From: Bedellia somnulentella
Taxonomy: Eukaryota > Arthropoda > Insecta > Lepidoptera > Bedelliidae
Length of the DNA: 64,000 bases
Assembly (NCBI GenBank): GCA_963576735.1
Contig: OY755187.1
Span: 7,874,001 to 7,938,000 of the forward strand
Reading direction: 5' to 3'
Part shown: piece by piece, positions 11,409 through 21,982 of the stretch
How positions within the stretch are numbered: the first letter of the stretch is position 1
How the letters are laid out: each line of letters opens with the position of its first letter
Notes under the pieces: generated by a model
The model's database searches: none
The model's input: the letters and a program-made list of their open reading frames with translations, nothing else
Told to the model about the DNA's origin: nothing
Made by a program: the position numbers and the translations under genes

Positions 11409-12367
11409 TTTTTTTAGAATAATGCCTCATTGTATTTTCTATAGTACTGGGTATAGGTTTTAATTTATTGTCAATTAGTAATGAGTATCAGGCATAGGTT
11501 ACAATAAACACTCAACCAATCCACACTATAATTGCACTCTTTTATCAAATATCAATAATTTATGTTAGAATTATGACTAAATAAATATGGCAGCTAATGC
11601 AACATATATATTCATATTTATTATATTATTTATGTCCCTTTACCCCGGTATTCATCAAACAGAAGTTTGTAGGAAGATGTTGCCTTGTACTGGGCATTTT
11701 GCCATATAGAATATTCGGTAAATATTATATGTGTGTAATCATCATTAAGATTTCTTTTGCTTCTCTACTAGTTAGGGCATAATTCAGTGCTGCTCTGCTC
11801 ACGTAAAACATTACATGTAACTATTATTTTAAAAATTATAAGCTACCTTGGGTGAGCGGTAAGCCGACTTTATAAACATAATAGTCTTATCAGCCCTAAG
11901 TCTAACACTATGTTATCAAATACTCACTTTCTTTTTCATGATCGAAGCCGACGACCACAAAGTAGTCGACCAAACGAGACATGGCAAATTTACAACCAGA
12001 CACATCGACACACACACAAATTCACCAACATTATGAACCACTGTAGTAATATTCACTGTAATCCAACACTGGGCGGTCTTATTGGAATGCAATACGTTTA
12101 ACGTGAGACATTACACTTCCCGATAACACCGTCAAGACAACATGATATCAAGATTTTAGTGACCGCAGCAAAAACCACAAATCAGCAGTTGCAGGTTAGT
12201 AACTTCTGCAATAGGGAATGCAGGAATTTCTGCTCATTATGCACGAATATAAGTTATTTTTGTGACGGTAAATAGAAGTAAAACGTTTTTCGTTAAAAAC
12301 TAATTAACTTGAGCAATCCGACCGACTAACTCAAGCACACTCAAATCAAAAACTAACTAACTAACTA
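11409..12367. other. Intergenic, no gene recognised
   Basis: I saw no exon, RNA gene or assigned repeat. Confidence 0.4.
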
Positions 12368-12375
12368 ATTTCTAC

Positions 12376-12918
12376 CAGGGTTGCCAGATGGCATTATTTT
12401 TTTCTCGTACCAGGGTTGCTAAATATCTCGTAATTTCAACACATAATCTCGTAAAAGCATAAATTTAAAGAAACTCAAATAAAATTAATGAGTTTATGCT
12501 ATTTACTGTACTGTGTAACTTGTCCTTCATGTTTCAGTGTCAGGGGAATCCCCGTTCAATATAGCTCTTATTAAGAGAGACACACAAATATAGCAAAACA
12601 TTAGTGTAATAAGGACAACAACAAAAGAATATTACGAACGGGAATTCCCCACTCAAAGTTGTCAAGTTTCATTTAGTGATGCGCCGAGTCGATCGTTTTG
12701 TGTTGGATGGTTAATGATAAGAAAAAGTAAATAAATTTGCAATTTACTACTACTACTACTAACTAAACGAACTTTTTGGCTGATATAGGTATGCGAAAGA
12801 AGTCGTCATTGTTAAAATCTCGTAAAAAAGTGTACGAGATTTTTGTTAATCTTGAATCTCGTACAGACCCTCTAAATCTCGTAATGGTACGAGATTTCTC
12901 GTACGTCTGGCAACCCTG
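12376..12918. mobile_element. hAT-type MITE, 8-bp TSD
   Basis: The termini CAGGGTTGCCAGA and TCTGGCAACCCTG are perfect inverted repeats of hAT type (CAGGG start). ATTTCTAC is duplicated at 12368-12375 and 12919-12926. The internal sequence has no transposase but repeats TCTCGTA motifs near both ends, which may be transposase binding sites. Confidence 0.85.
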
Positions 12919-12926
12919 ATTTCTAC

Positions 12927-13875
12927 CAATTCCATTATTTTAATTTCATCTCATAATCTACCATTCTACCTTTCTTTGAGTCTTCCGTCCATATTCAGTC
13001 AGTCAAATAGTCAAACTGTTCAGTTTTATCCGAGAATTAAGCAGCGTTGACAAAAACTTGGTACGAATTTACTAAACTACCAAAAAACTAAAATAAAGGG
13101 CTTTATACTAGAACTTTCATTTTATGATGGCCAAAATTAAAATGCTTGCACTAACCTTTATAAATTCCTGAATTAACCGGGTGACAGCCCGCGGTTATAG
13201 TTATAAACAAATTTGCAAAACTATGAAGTAATCAAAGGGATCATTTTCAAATTGCCTATGATTCGATGGAAAAGAGTTAAGTTCTACATTGGCAACAATT
13301 CAATTGGCCTAGATCTCGTTTTTAAAACATACCCTTTTTATATTTTAAATCGACAAAAGACATCAAACTTAACAATTTTGCCTAAGGAACGCTTATCTAA
13401 AATATTGTAATTTTCAAAATAATGAATAATTAAAAAGTGTCATACCTAGATCAAACTGAGAAAGTATAATGAGGTTCTTAGCCTCAGCTAAAATAAAAAT
13501 AAAAAACATATGGTCAAATCACAATCCTGCCTGACAAATCTCTCTGGCTTCTCAAACATTCGAAAATAAAAGAAGTTACTTATTCGAAGCCTCTTATAAA
13601 AGAAAACAACATTTTAAAACAAGTTTGAAAAAAAAACAAAGTATAACTAGAAATAAAAACAAAACTTCATATACAAATTCAGTTAAAAAATAGTGCAATG
13701 TGAATAAGAGGCAAGAATAGGAATCTGGCTCAGCAATATAGCAAAGACACACACATATATATATAACTTTACCACTGATTTTCTGCCAGAACCTTAATAA
13801 TTTATAATTATATATTAAAATATAGATACATACATATTGTATTTGATTACAAAATATTAATAAACATACACATAC

Positions 13876-13934
<59 letters not shown>
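12927..13934. other. Intergenic; (TA)n microsatellite at the right end
   Basis: No gene supported. Bases 13882-13937 are an uninterrupted (TA)n run. The 121-residue minus-strand open frame over it is the translation of the repeat. Confidence 0.5.
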
Positions 13935-13939
<5 letters not shown>

Positions 13940-14036
13940 CACATATAAATAACACCCAAGACTAGGAAAATGTTGCTCTCAACTCAACGGGGATCAAACC
14001 CGCACCTATCCACTCGGCCACGGCTGTCGTCAAATA
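13935..14036 (-). mobile_element. SINE-D, tRNA-like head preserved
   Basis: On the minus strand the A box TGGCCGAGTGG and the B box GGTTTGATCCC are 20-30 bp apart, followed by GAGAGCAACATTTT and AGTCTTGGGTGTTATTTATA. The tail runs into the (TA)n microsatellite. Confidence 0.7.
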
Positions 14037-14669
14037 TACCGTTTGCAAAAAAATAACTCAGCGAAGACTTAACGAACACATTTAGGACTATTTCCAGGTA
14101 AATACCAAAAGACTTCTTATCTTAACAAAAGAATCCTTAGACTTTACTAAATTAGATATGTGATACAGAACTTCAAAGGGCGTCAAATGTGTTACTCTTA
14201 CTATACAATTAAAATATAGTGTGTGTATGATTATTGGTTTATATTTGAGTGGAGTGTCTAAGCTGATTGAGTTACGTTGCCTTATACTGAAACTGATACT
14301 AAGATGTATTCATATAAAAACGTCTTGACACTGTTTCCTTATTTCGAATCGAATATTGCAGAAACAAATAACTCTGAAAAGTTTTATTTGATCGTATCTG
14401 GATGGCTTTAGTTACAGTTTGACAGTTTGACGATTATGTCATGAATTGAAATTTAATGGATTATTGGATGAAGAGGGAGGGATGGAGGAGCAAAATAAAA
14501 TAAATCTTAGCAAACAGAACAGAAGTAATTATTTATTTTTGTTGGTGTAATTGCTGGAAACTATCTGATCTTCTTGTTCGAGACTTTTTTTGTGAGAAAA
14601 ACAATAGACTTCCAACTGATATTTTTCATTATTATGTTTATCTAACGTTGAAATAATATCATATCAACA
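14037..14669. promoter_or_regulatory. Presumed Rab33 upstream region
   Basis: Non-coding AT-rich sequence immediately 5' of the Rab33 start. No TATA box or initiator can be assigned with confidence, so the promoter is inferred from position only. Confidence 0.3.
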
Positions 14670-14867
14670 ATGTCTGCTGAAATTGTACCGGTGTCTGGTT
14701 TACAACAAAAGAAAGTTTTTAAAATAATTGTGCTAGGCGATTCAGGTGTTGGTAAAACATGCTTGACTTATCGGTTTTGTGAAAGACAATTTTTGGACAA
14801 GTCTGAAGCTACAATAGGCGTTGACTTTAGAGAACGGACAGTGCGAATAAACAATGAAGAAATAAAG
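14670..14867 (+). CDS. Rab33: Rab33 exon 1
   Basis: 66 codons from the start methionine through the P-loop and switch I to NNEEIK. The donor is GTAATG, phase 0. Confidence 0.92.
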
Positions 14868-17800
14868 GTAATGGCCTTAGGCCACTCTTGTTCTCCAGTT
14901 TATTTGTAGCTAAAATGTTAAAACAAGGATATTTTATTATGGTGTACTTGAAGTAGGAAGTAAAATAAAGAGCATCATTTTATGACATTAGGCCTGCTCT
15001 GCTTTATTAAACCAAAAAATATATGATGAGTTTGGTATCTTAATCAATTATAAAATGTTAAAATGTATTTACCGAGACAGACGATTATGCGACCGAGTGA
15101 GAAATAGTGTAATTCGTGAAAAGTGTGGTGTGAAAGATGATATTGTAAGAAAGATAGAAAAAGGAATGTTGAGATGGTTTGGGCACATACAGAGGATGGA
15201 TGATAGAAAATTGGTAAAAGGGATCTATAGAGCTAGCGTAGATGGTAATGTTAGTAGAGGATGACCACGGAGAACACACTTGGACCAAATTGAGAGTGTG
15301 CTCTAAAAGGCTGGCGTCTGAAGTATGAAGAATAAAAGAGCATGTATGAAATGATTGATGGATGTAAACGAAGCTAGAGAGGTTTGTCAGGATCGTACAA
15401 AGTGGCGATCGATAGTCTCTGCCTGCCCCAATAGGAATGAATGGTGTGAGTATATGTATGTATGTATGTGGCTTATTCCGTTTATCCACCCTAAAAAATC
15501 CTCCCTAAGGCGGATATTCAGAAACGCGTGTCCGTCTATCCACCCTGAACGGGGAGGATATCCGGAATGCATATAATATGGTTCTTCCGATTTTCTACCC
15601 TGCCTATGTACTGTCATTTACAGAATAAAGACCCTAAGTTTGTAAGATATTTTTATTCAAACTGTAAGTAAGAAAGTAGGTATGTTTATCTTAAGTATTT
15701 TAATGTTCACGATGTTCCTTGGACCCATTTTGTGTTGTGTATGTTTCTGTAAATTACTGTACTTGGGGTAAAAAATCGGAAGAACCATATAATATGCATT
15801 CCGAATATCCACCCCGTTCAGGGTGGATAGACGGACACGCGTTTCCGAATATCCGCCTTAGGGAGGATTTTTTAGGGTGGATAAACGGAATAAGCCATGT
15901 ATGTATGTAAAATGTATTTATTTACATACAATATACATATGCTTGATAAATGGACTATCATATTCAATTTTTTTTCTTCAAATTGGTGCAGTAAAAGTGG
16001 CTATAAATAATCATGTTTGCCTTCTATAAATGCACTGTGCAAGCAAAATATGGGTATTTTGAACACCAGAGTGACAAGTGATTTTTTTTTCATGATATTG
16101 AGAAGCATAAGAAACTCAGCCTCCCAATTACACATAGCCCTCATATTGAATTGAGTTTATTTCAGCTTCAATTGTGGGATACAGCTGGTCAGGAGAGGTT
16201 CCGCAAGTCAATGGTACAACATTACTACAGGAATGTGCATGCTGTGGTGATTGTATATGATGTCACCAAACCTGAAACATTTCATGTGAGTTATAACAAT
16301 TTGAACGCAGAAACAATGTGGTCGTATTATGATGCCCTATGCCTTTCAAGGAGTTCTATAGCATTATATGATTTATTCCATTATCCATATTTATTACGAG
16401 GAAACAGCATAGTTTAAAACATTATTTTTTTAAAAGAAGGGATGAATCTTACCAGAGTCTGTGATATAAGACACCCACAATATTCAAGAAAACTACTAAG
16501 ACTTTGTGTAGATGAAGTCTACTTCTCCAATTTATATTGCAAAATATGTGGTGGTGAACTATACACATGGATGGAAGAATTGTATTTAAGAACCTATAAT
16601 TTCTTTGTAACTTGTACTACTCATAATATGTACTAGAGGATTAATTTTGTTTAACTAAAAATATTAATATTTTTGATTATTATTGCACTTTCTTTCTTGA
16701 TAAGTCATCATGCCTAATTAAACAGTGTCTACCACTAGACAGGCATAGAGCATATAACAACCACTTTCAATGGCGATTTTGTCTTTAGTATTTCTTTTTT
16801 TAGTTATTTCTAAACAAATTATGCATTACTTCTCATATCAGTAATACAAAATGTTTTTTTCTAAATTGAGTGTAACATACTATGCCTGATAAAGGGTTAA
16901 AGCAAAAATCAATCGACTGCCAAAAGAGGCTTGACAATTTCTAATTCTGAAGCCGTGAGCATATGTAAACTAATTAAAATCAATAAGCTTTTAGCTACTA
17001 ATTCTGATGTGTATTAAAATGATAAATTGATCAACTCGTCGTAAGAGGCGACTAAGGGTATTGGGGCTTTTTATTGAATTTTTGGGCGATGCGGTTGGAG
17101 ACCCATCACCAAAAACCTTTATTTTACCACCTTGTCCCAACTCAACTTCCAAAAGTGACTGAGGAATTTCTTACTCCGAAGTTCTGGCTACCCCTTCTAG
17201 GGATTTATAGCCGTGAGTATATGTATATGTATGTATGTTTTTAAGTAGTGTTAAACTGTGTCGAAATTTTTCTTTCCTTTATTTATTAGTAATAATCTTC
17301 CGCAGTCCATCTCAGGCTGGATGCAAGAGATCGAGAGCCACGGTCTGATGTCGTCCCCGCGAGTACTTGTCGGGAACAAGTGTGATTGTGGAACTCCCGA
17401 GTCCCGCCTCGCTACCACCTATGCCCAGCGGCTGGCTGATAAATATGGGATGCCAGTAGGTTCTATTTTAGAAATAGTTTTAAAATAAGATTTAACTGTG
17501 TAGTGTGGGCTCAGAATAGCGCTAACCCGTTTATTAGCGGGGATTTGTAAGAGGCGACCAAGGGTACTGAGTTTTTTGAGGAATGTTTGATACATACATA
17601 TACTCACGGCTATAAATCCCTTAACGGGGTAGCCAGAGCTTTGGAATGAAAAATTCTCCAGCCACTTTTGGAAGTTGATTGGGGAAAAGATGGTAATAAT
17701 AAATGTTTTTGGTGACGGGTCTCCAACCACATCGCCCAAAAATCACTTAATAAGCCCCTATACCCTTAGTCGCCTCTTACGATCACCCACGGGTAGAAAT

Positions 17801-18651
17801 GGGGTACTGTTATTCTAAGCCGACACTACACGAATGTTTGATGCTAGGAATTATTATTTCTTTACCCCTTTTTGAGTTTTATAGCCGTGAGTGAATCTTA
17901 ATTCTCATAGACATGGTCAACTCCAGAACGAGACTCACTCACACCTAAATATTTAATTTAAAACATAAAAACTGTTTGGAGGACACATTTGGACAAAGTA
18001 GCGAGTGTGTTCAATAAGGCAGTTGTTGAAGTATAAAGAATAAAACAGCATGTATGAGAGAATTATGGAAGTAAATGAAGCTAGTGAGAATTTAACACTG
18101 TGAAGGGTCTTAGAATAGAACTAACCCTATTTTTTTTGACGTTGTCCTACGTGGGTACTAAGGGTATTTAAGTTTTAATTGGTTTGTGGGCGTTGTGACT
18201 ATGTTGCCAATGATGACATTGGCAACATATTCTTAACAGAACTTCCAAAACAATGGGTGAGGGATTTTTAGGTCTGAAGCTCTGCTTTTTAGTCGACGTA
18301 AGTATATGTCTATATATGCATAACCAGGAACTGGCTAAATAAATGTAATTTAATGTTTTTTAGTTTCTTAGCGAAAATTGCAGTAAAGCAATAAGTTTAT
18401 TTTCATTTCATAATTAAGATCAATGATGTTGTGTTCAGATTTGTCCGACAGAAATGTCCTTTTTTAGAAATGTTCTTTATGTACTTATTGTTCTAAAAGG
18501 CAATTTATCATTGTAAATATATGTTAATAAATTGCAGTTATTTGAGACGTCAGCCCTGTTAGACTCTGAATGCAATGCAGTAGAGTCGGTGTTCCTCACG
18601 CTTGCACACAAACTGTACTCCAAACAACCCCTTCGACTAATAAGTGTCGCG
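14670..18651 (+). CDS. Rab33: Rab33-type small GTPase (gene span, four exons seen)
   Basis: Exons 14670-14867, 16166-16285, 17306-17455 and 18538-18651 all join in phase 0 and give 194 residues. All guanine-nucleotide motifs are present: P-loop GDSGVGKT (residues 23-30), switch I with [15 protein letters not shown] (G3), NKCD (G4) and ETSA (G5). The switch segment VDFRERTV and the sequence [16 protein letters not shown] are diagnostic of Rab33, a Golgi GTPase known to control intra-Golgi traffic and, through ATG16L binding, autophagosome formation. The ATG has a good insect context (CAACATG) and sits 13 residues before the fold. The paired C-terminal cysteines needed for geranylgeranylation are missing, so at least one more exon is expected. 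Reading on without splicing gives only VSILKH and a stop at 18670. Introns carry a LINE fragment, a MITE and SINEs. Confidence 0.9.
15040..15461 (+). mobile_element. LINE fragment (reverse transcriptase C-terminus), family L1a of this window
   Basis: A degenerate frame reads [20 protein letters not shown], then after stops [18 protein letters not shown], the typical C-terminal tail of RTE-like reverse transcriptases. At least four in-frame stops. It ends in GTGAGTATATGTATGTATGT, the same tail as SINE-A. Related copies lie at 17970, 25110, 49636 and 54556. Confidence 0.8.
15470..15896. mobile_element. MITE with about 130-bp TIRs, inserted in the LINE tail
   Basis: GGCTTATTCCGTTTATCC at the left end is matched by its exact complement at the right end, and the arms continue for about 130 bp (15470-15602 and 15763-15896). 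ATGTATGT flanks both sides, but it is part of the LINE's own microsatellite tail, so the TSD is only suggestive. No coding capacity. Confidence 0.8.
16166..16285 (+). CDS. Rab33: Rab33 exon 2
   Basis: 40 codons, [12 protein letters not shown] to KPETFH. The acceptor is TTTCAG and the donor GTGAGT, phase 0 at both ends. Holds the G3 motif and switch II. Confidence 0.93.
16286..17039 (+). other. Rab33 intron 2, first part
   Basis: AT-rich intron without coding signal. A short SINE-A scrap (CCAAAAGAGGCTTGACAATT to GCCGTGAGCATATG) lies at about 16918-16970. Confidence 0.5.
17040..17238 (+). mobile_element. SINE-A in Rab33 intron 2
   Basis: It starts inside the element at GTAAGAGGCGACTAAGGGTA and runs to GTGAGTATATGTATATGTAT. 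The first 50 bases are missing. Confidence 0.85.
17262..17299 (+). mobile_element. SINE-C tail abutting Rab33 exon 3
   Basis: GTCGAAATTTTTCTTTCC and TTTATTTATTAGTAATAAT match the SINE-C tail at 8906-8945. The tRNA-like head is absent. The tail supplies pyrimidine-rich sequence 7-40 bases before the exon 3 acceptor. Confidence 0.7.
17306..17455 (+). CDS. Rab33: Rab33 exon 3
   Basis: 50 codons, [12 protein letters not shown] to DKYGMP, with the G4 motif NKCD. The acceptor is CCGCAG and the donor GTAGGT, phase 0. More GC-rich than its flanks. Confidence 0.92.
17503..17591 (+). mobile_element. SINE-A, 5' fragment (host of a second insertion)
   Basis: TGTGTAGTGTGGGCTCAGAA and GTAAGAGGCGACCAAGGGTA are present. 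The copy is interrupted by the next SINE-A. Confidence 0.7.
17592..17831 (-). mobile_element. SINE-A inserted in SINE-A, 11-bp TSD
   Basis: A complete inverted copy from ACATACATATACTCACGG to CCGACACTACAC. GAATGTTTGAT is duplicated at 17581-17591 and 17832-17842, fixing both ends. Confidence 0.9.
17970..18095 (+). mobile_element. LINE L1a fragment
   Basis: Matches the fragment at 15262-15390: GGAGGACACATTTGGACAAA, GAATAAAACAGCATGTATGA and AATGAAGCTAG. Confidence 0.6.
18098..18316 (+). mobile_element. SINE-A, old diverged copy
   Basis: The block order is kept (CTTAGAATAGAACTAACCC, GGTACTAAGGGTATT, CAGAACTTCCAAAA, GACGTAAGTATATG), with many substitutions. Confidence 0.6.
18538..18651 (+). CDS. 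Rab33: Rab33 exon 4 (last one seen)
   Basis: 38 codons, LFETSALLD to LRLISVA, with the G5 motif ETSA. The acceptor is TTGCAG, and a weak donor, GTTAGT, follows at 18652. If the donor is not used, translation stops at 18670-18672 after VSILKH. Confidence 0.85.
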
Positions 18652-18828
18652 GTTAGTATTCTAAAACATTAATCATATATTTGTTATCTGCTGACCTAGC
18701 CTATAGCCAAGTCACCTTTATCAGAGTAGGTTGGAGCCCTACGGTAGGGAAGTATATGTTGTAGTGGAAATATATAAGAACAGCTTACAGACACTTAATT
18801 CTTACATATAACATAACATAAACGTTCA

Positions 18829-19172
18829 CGCCGTTTATCCCCGAAGGGGTTGGCAGAGGTACCAATACTCCTGAACTCACATGGCAAGCGCCATCTAGTT
18901 TCCAGAGAAGGTACCCACGTTTTGCTTAGACAGTGTACTCACGTGATAGGGGGCAGGCCTATCGCCGTTTCGTACGAATACACTGTCACATGACTAAGTA
19001 CAACTCAGCCATGTGGGTTTCCTCACGATGTTTTCCCTCACCGTTAGCAACCATGATAAATTAACCACACATATGACTTTAGAAAAGACAAATTGGTGTA
19101 GGCCCGTCCCAGGATTGGAACTCACGCCCTTCTGTTTTTCGGGCGGGTGTTCTACCCACTGGACTATCATGT
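18829..19172 (-). mobile_element. SINE-B, full length with tRNA-like head
   Basis: On the minus strand the head reads GATAGTCCAGTGGGTAGAAC (A box) and GAGTTCCAATCCTGG (B box). The body with CACGTGA follows, then CGTGAACGTT and an ATGTT-rich tail. It is nearly identical to the copy at 37574-37907. Confidence 0.9.
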
Positions 19173-19177
19173 CGCAT

Positions 19178-19365
19178 GTACATATACTCATTGCTATAAA
19201 TCCTAAAGATTTTCGCAATAAAAAATTCTTAGTAACTTTTGGAATTTCAGCAAGGTAAGATTGTAAAAAAATTAAGGGTAGTTGCTGAAGGGTCTCCAGC
19301 TACATCTTGCAACAATAACTTAAAAGCCCTAATTTACTATGTCGCCGTTTTACGACTATATTCAA
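19178..19365 (-). mobile_element. SINE-A, diverged
   Basis: ACATATACTCATTGCTATAA, CTTTTGGAATTTCAGCAAGG and GGGTCTCCAGCTACATC keep the family order. Confidence 0.55.
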
Positions 19366-20774
19366 ATTAAGAGAAAACGCTGCATGATTATTATATTTCT
19401 TGGCTGCGCTCCGGTCTATTCCGCATTAGTTTTAATTCGGCCCTGCTACCTTCTGCGTCCTCCTATATGTGGCCGCCACACAAGAATATAGCAACTTATA
19501 AAACATCAGCAAAAATATTATGATTTTTGTTCCAGGGTGAGCCCAGTTATGAGACAGTGACTCTACCCAGGTCAAGATCTCGACTTCCCGTGACTTCGGC
19601 CAATGATAGCTGTCTCTGTAGTTAATAAGGAACCTTAAAAAAGCCAAAATTATTGTATGTGCAATATAGTAATAAAGTCTGGTCGGATTTCCATGACAAT
19701 GTGATTAGATAGATATTGTAAATAAGTAAGTGTTAGGATCGCTAGGTCATTTATAGGTTTCTTCTGCATTTTATCTCGTGTATTTATAAAATATATTAGT
19801 AATAAGTCAAAGTATATTCTTACGTTTGTACAACAAATTATGTTAGAGTTTAGTTTATCATGTTTTTTCGTTGTTCCAACTTTTATACATTCCGGTTTAA
19901 TTCACCGCCGACTTTGGTATTTCGCTTGTGACATCACTGCTCCTTATCGGCTGGACCGATCTCTACCAAACTTTGCATGATGCTCATAACTACTCATAAG
20001 CATCGAGTACCAGGTCGTGACGTGATTTTTTTACCATTGTGGAATAATCCCCCTTTAGGGTTTCCCATGTAAGACTATGGGCAACTATTGTTAACAAAAC
20101 TTCGCTCCAATTTGGCATAACGAAGTATTCATACCCAACTAATTAGTACCTACTTAACCCAATGTTCTTATTTAAACTGAAAGGTTGCAACCGTTTAGAT
20201 TATTGGTTAATAAATATTAATACATAATATTTTACATACACTTATTAGTGAATTTAACTAATGTTAATTTGCGTGAGAGAAAAGAGTGATGAAAAATAAA
20301 CGATTGTGATTTGGAATAAGATAACGGAGTAGAAAGCACGATAATGACCTATGCATTAAGATGAATATTTTACTATTTTATATTGTATAAGTCTGATTTT
20401 TTTATACAGTTGGTGTAACTTGTTTAGCCTAGTCTCTTTATTGTTCATACACTTATTAAAATAGTTATGTTATTTATTCAGTTATATTGTTACGTGTATT
20501 TTTTTCATGTATTCTAGAAAATGTCCAAAACTAAGAATGTGTTTAAATGAAAATAAAACTATTTGTGGATATACTGTGTTTATATTTTCACTTATTTTCT
20601 TCCGAAAACTACTTCTGTGAAAGACTAGCAGACTTACTAATACTACTAAGTATAACGTACGATTTTTCGACACCAGGAGGCCCAGCACGAATGTTATTTC
20701 ATCGTAATTTTGTCGGTTAGAATGAGATAAAAGTTTACATTATGTAAGTGCAAAAGAGATAGCTGTTTTATATC
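19366..20774. other. Intergenic, no gene recognised
   Basis: No supported exon, and no exon encoding a Rab C-terminal CXC or CC was found. Bases 19900-20110 look like an old interspersed repeat (CTATACCAAACTTTGCATGA type text). Confidence 0.4.
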
Positions 20775-21519
20775 ACGCGATCATCATGTAGTCCTGTTAT
20801 CCCTCATCAGGGACATAGGGCCCCAAGAAGAGATCTCCACTTTTCTCGATCTTGTGCGGCAGCTTCCAGGTCCTTCCAGCTGAGTTCAGTTGATGCAGCC
20901 TCTTTTTCATCTGAGCGCCGCCAAGTGGTACGGGGGCGACCCGGCCTTCTTTTGCCATACGCTTGCCACTTTAACCCTTGTTTGGATAGATGATTGTCTG
21001 GTCTTCTCAGTACATGTCCAATCCAGCGGCATTTCCTCATAAGGATCTCCTTGTCGATGGGCTTTTGGTCAGTCAACTCCCACAGCCTTACGTTTGTTAT
21101 GGTTCGCGGCCAGAAGTTTCCCAGAATGCGTCGTAAACATTTGTTCACGAAGACCTGTAACTTGCTGATTACTTCATTTTTGACGAGCCATGTCTCGCAT
21201 ACGTACAGGAGGATTGATTTTATATTGGAATTAAACACTCTGATCTTCGTACGCTGTGTTATAATGGAAGATGTCGACACTGGTTTTAGTTGGGCGTACG
21301 CGTCTCTTGCTTTATTGATGCGCGCCTCTATATCCGCTTCCGCTCCCCCTCTGGGGTCCACGACGCTCCCGAGGTAGGTAAATCGCTGCACTTGTTCAGC
21401 AACCTCACCATTGACATAAATTGGCGCTTCATCTCGGGTGTTAAGACGCATGTCCTTGGTTTTGCTGCAGTTGATGCGCAGCCCTTCTTTTGCAACTTCG
21501 TCTGCGAGGTCGTCGGTCT
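20775..21519 (-). mobile_element. LINE (reverse transcriptase C-terminus), right part of a split copy
   Basis: The minus-strand frame runs from DLADEVAKEGLRINCSKTK through VQRFTYLGSVVD, RWIGHVLRRPDN, GRPRTTW and AAAQDREKWRSLL to a stop at 20807. This is the end of a non-LTR retrotransposon polyprotein. Its upstream continuation, with the catalytic FADD, is at 39469-39575. The two parts are separated by the 17.9-kb insertion 21520-39468. Clade not assigned (RTE-like end). Confidence 0.85.
21512..21519. repeat. Left 8-bp TSD of the P-type insertion
   Basis: GTCGGTCT, repeated at 39469-39476. Confidence 0.9.
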
Positions 21520-21974
21520 GCGTGCGTTAAGGTGGCGTACCATGAAGTTGTATCGAGCTGGTTACTATGTCAAAAAACTCTGCCTAAATAGTGCCTAATT
21601 AGTGTGAAACTAAACAAAATAGTGCCTCTTTAGTTTAGGAAATAAACACCATTTTTACTGTGTACGCTGGCGTAACGTCAAGCTAGCGTACACATCGCCG
21701 TACTCGAAAACGGCTAATTGTAAAGCAACAGAGTTTACACGAAAAAACTCTTCCTAAATACTTCTCCCGTTATGCAAAATTTCATAACGATTGAACTTGT
21801 AGGAACAGAGATATCGAACAAGACTTTTCAATGACATACCGTCCTGGCGTTATGCCAGCAGCGTACACAAATAGTGCTTATAGAAAGGGACCTTTTATTT
21901 TGATAAACTCTATATGTATAAATAGTGCGTGAAATTCTGCCTCTCGTAGTGTAAAAACTTTATGCAAAAACGCA
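21520..21974 (+). repeat. Left terminal inverted repeat of the P-type element
   Basis: About 455 bp, inverted match of 39037-39468 with small indels. Key blocks are GCGTGCGTTAAG, TGTACGCTGGCGTAACG, CGTACTCGAAAACGGC and TTTATGCAAA. It includes an internal imperfect palindrome around GTACGCTGG / AGCGTAC. Confidence 0.9.
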
Positions 21975-21982
21975 GTGGAAAG

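Noticed and set aside
13594..13959. 121-aa minus-strand open frame
   Set aside because: Most of it is the translation of a (TA)n microsatellite and a SINE tail.
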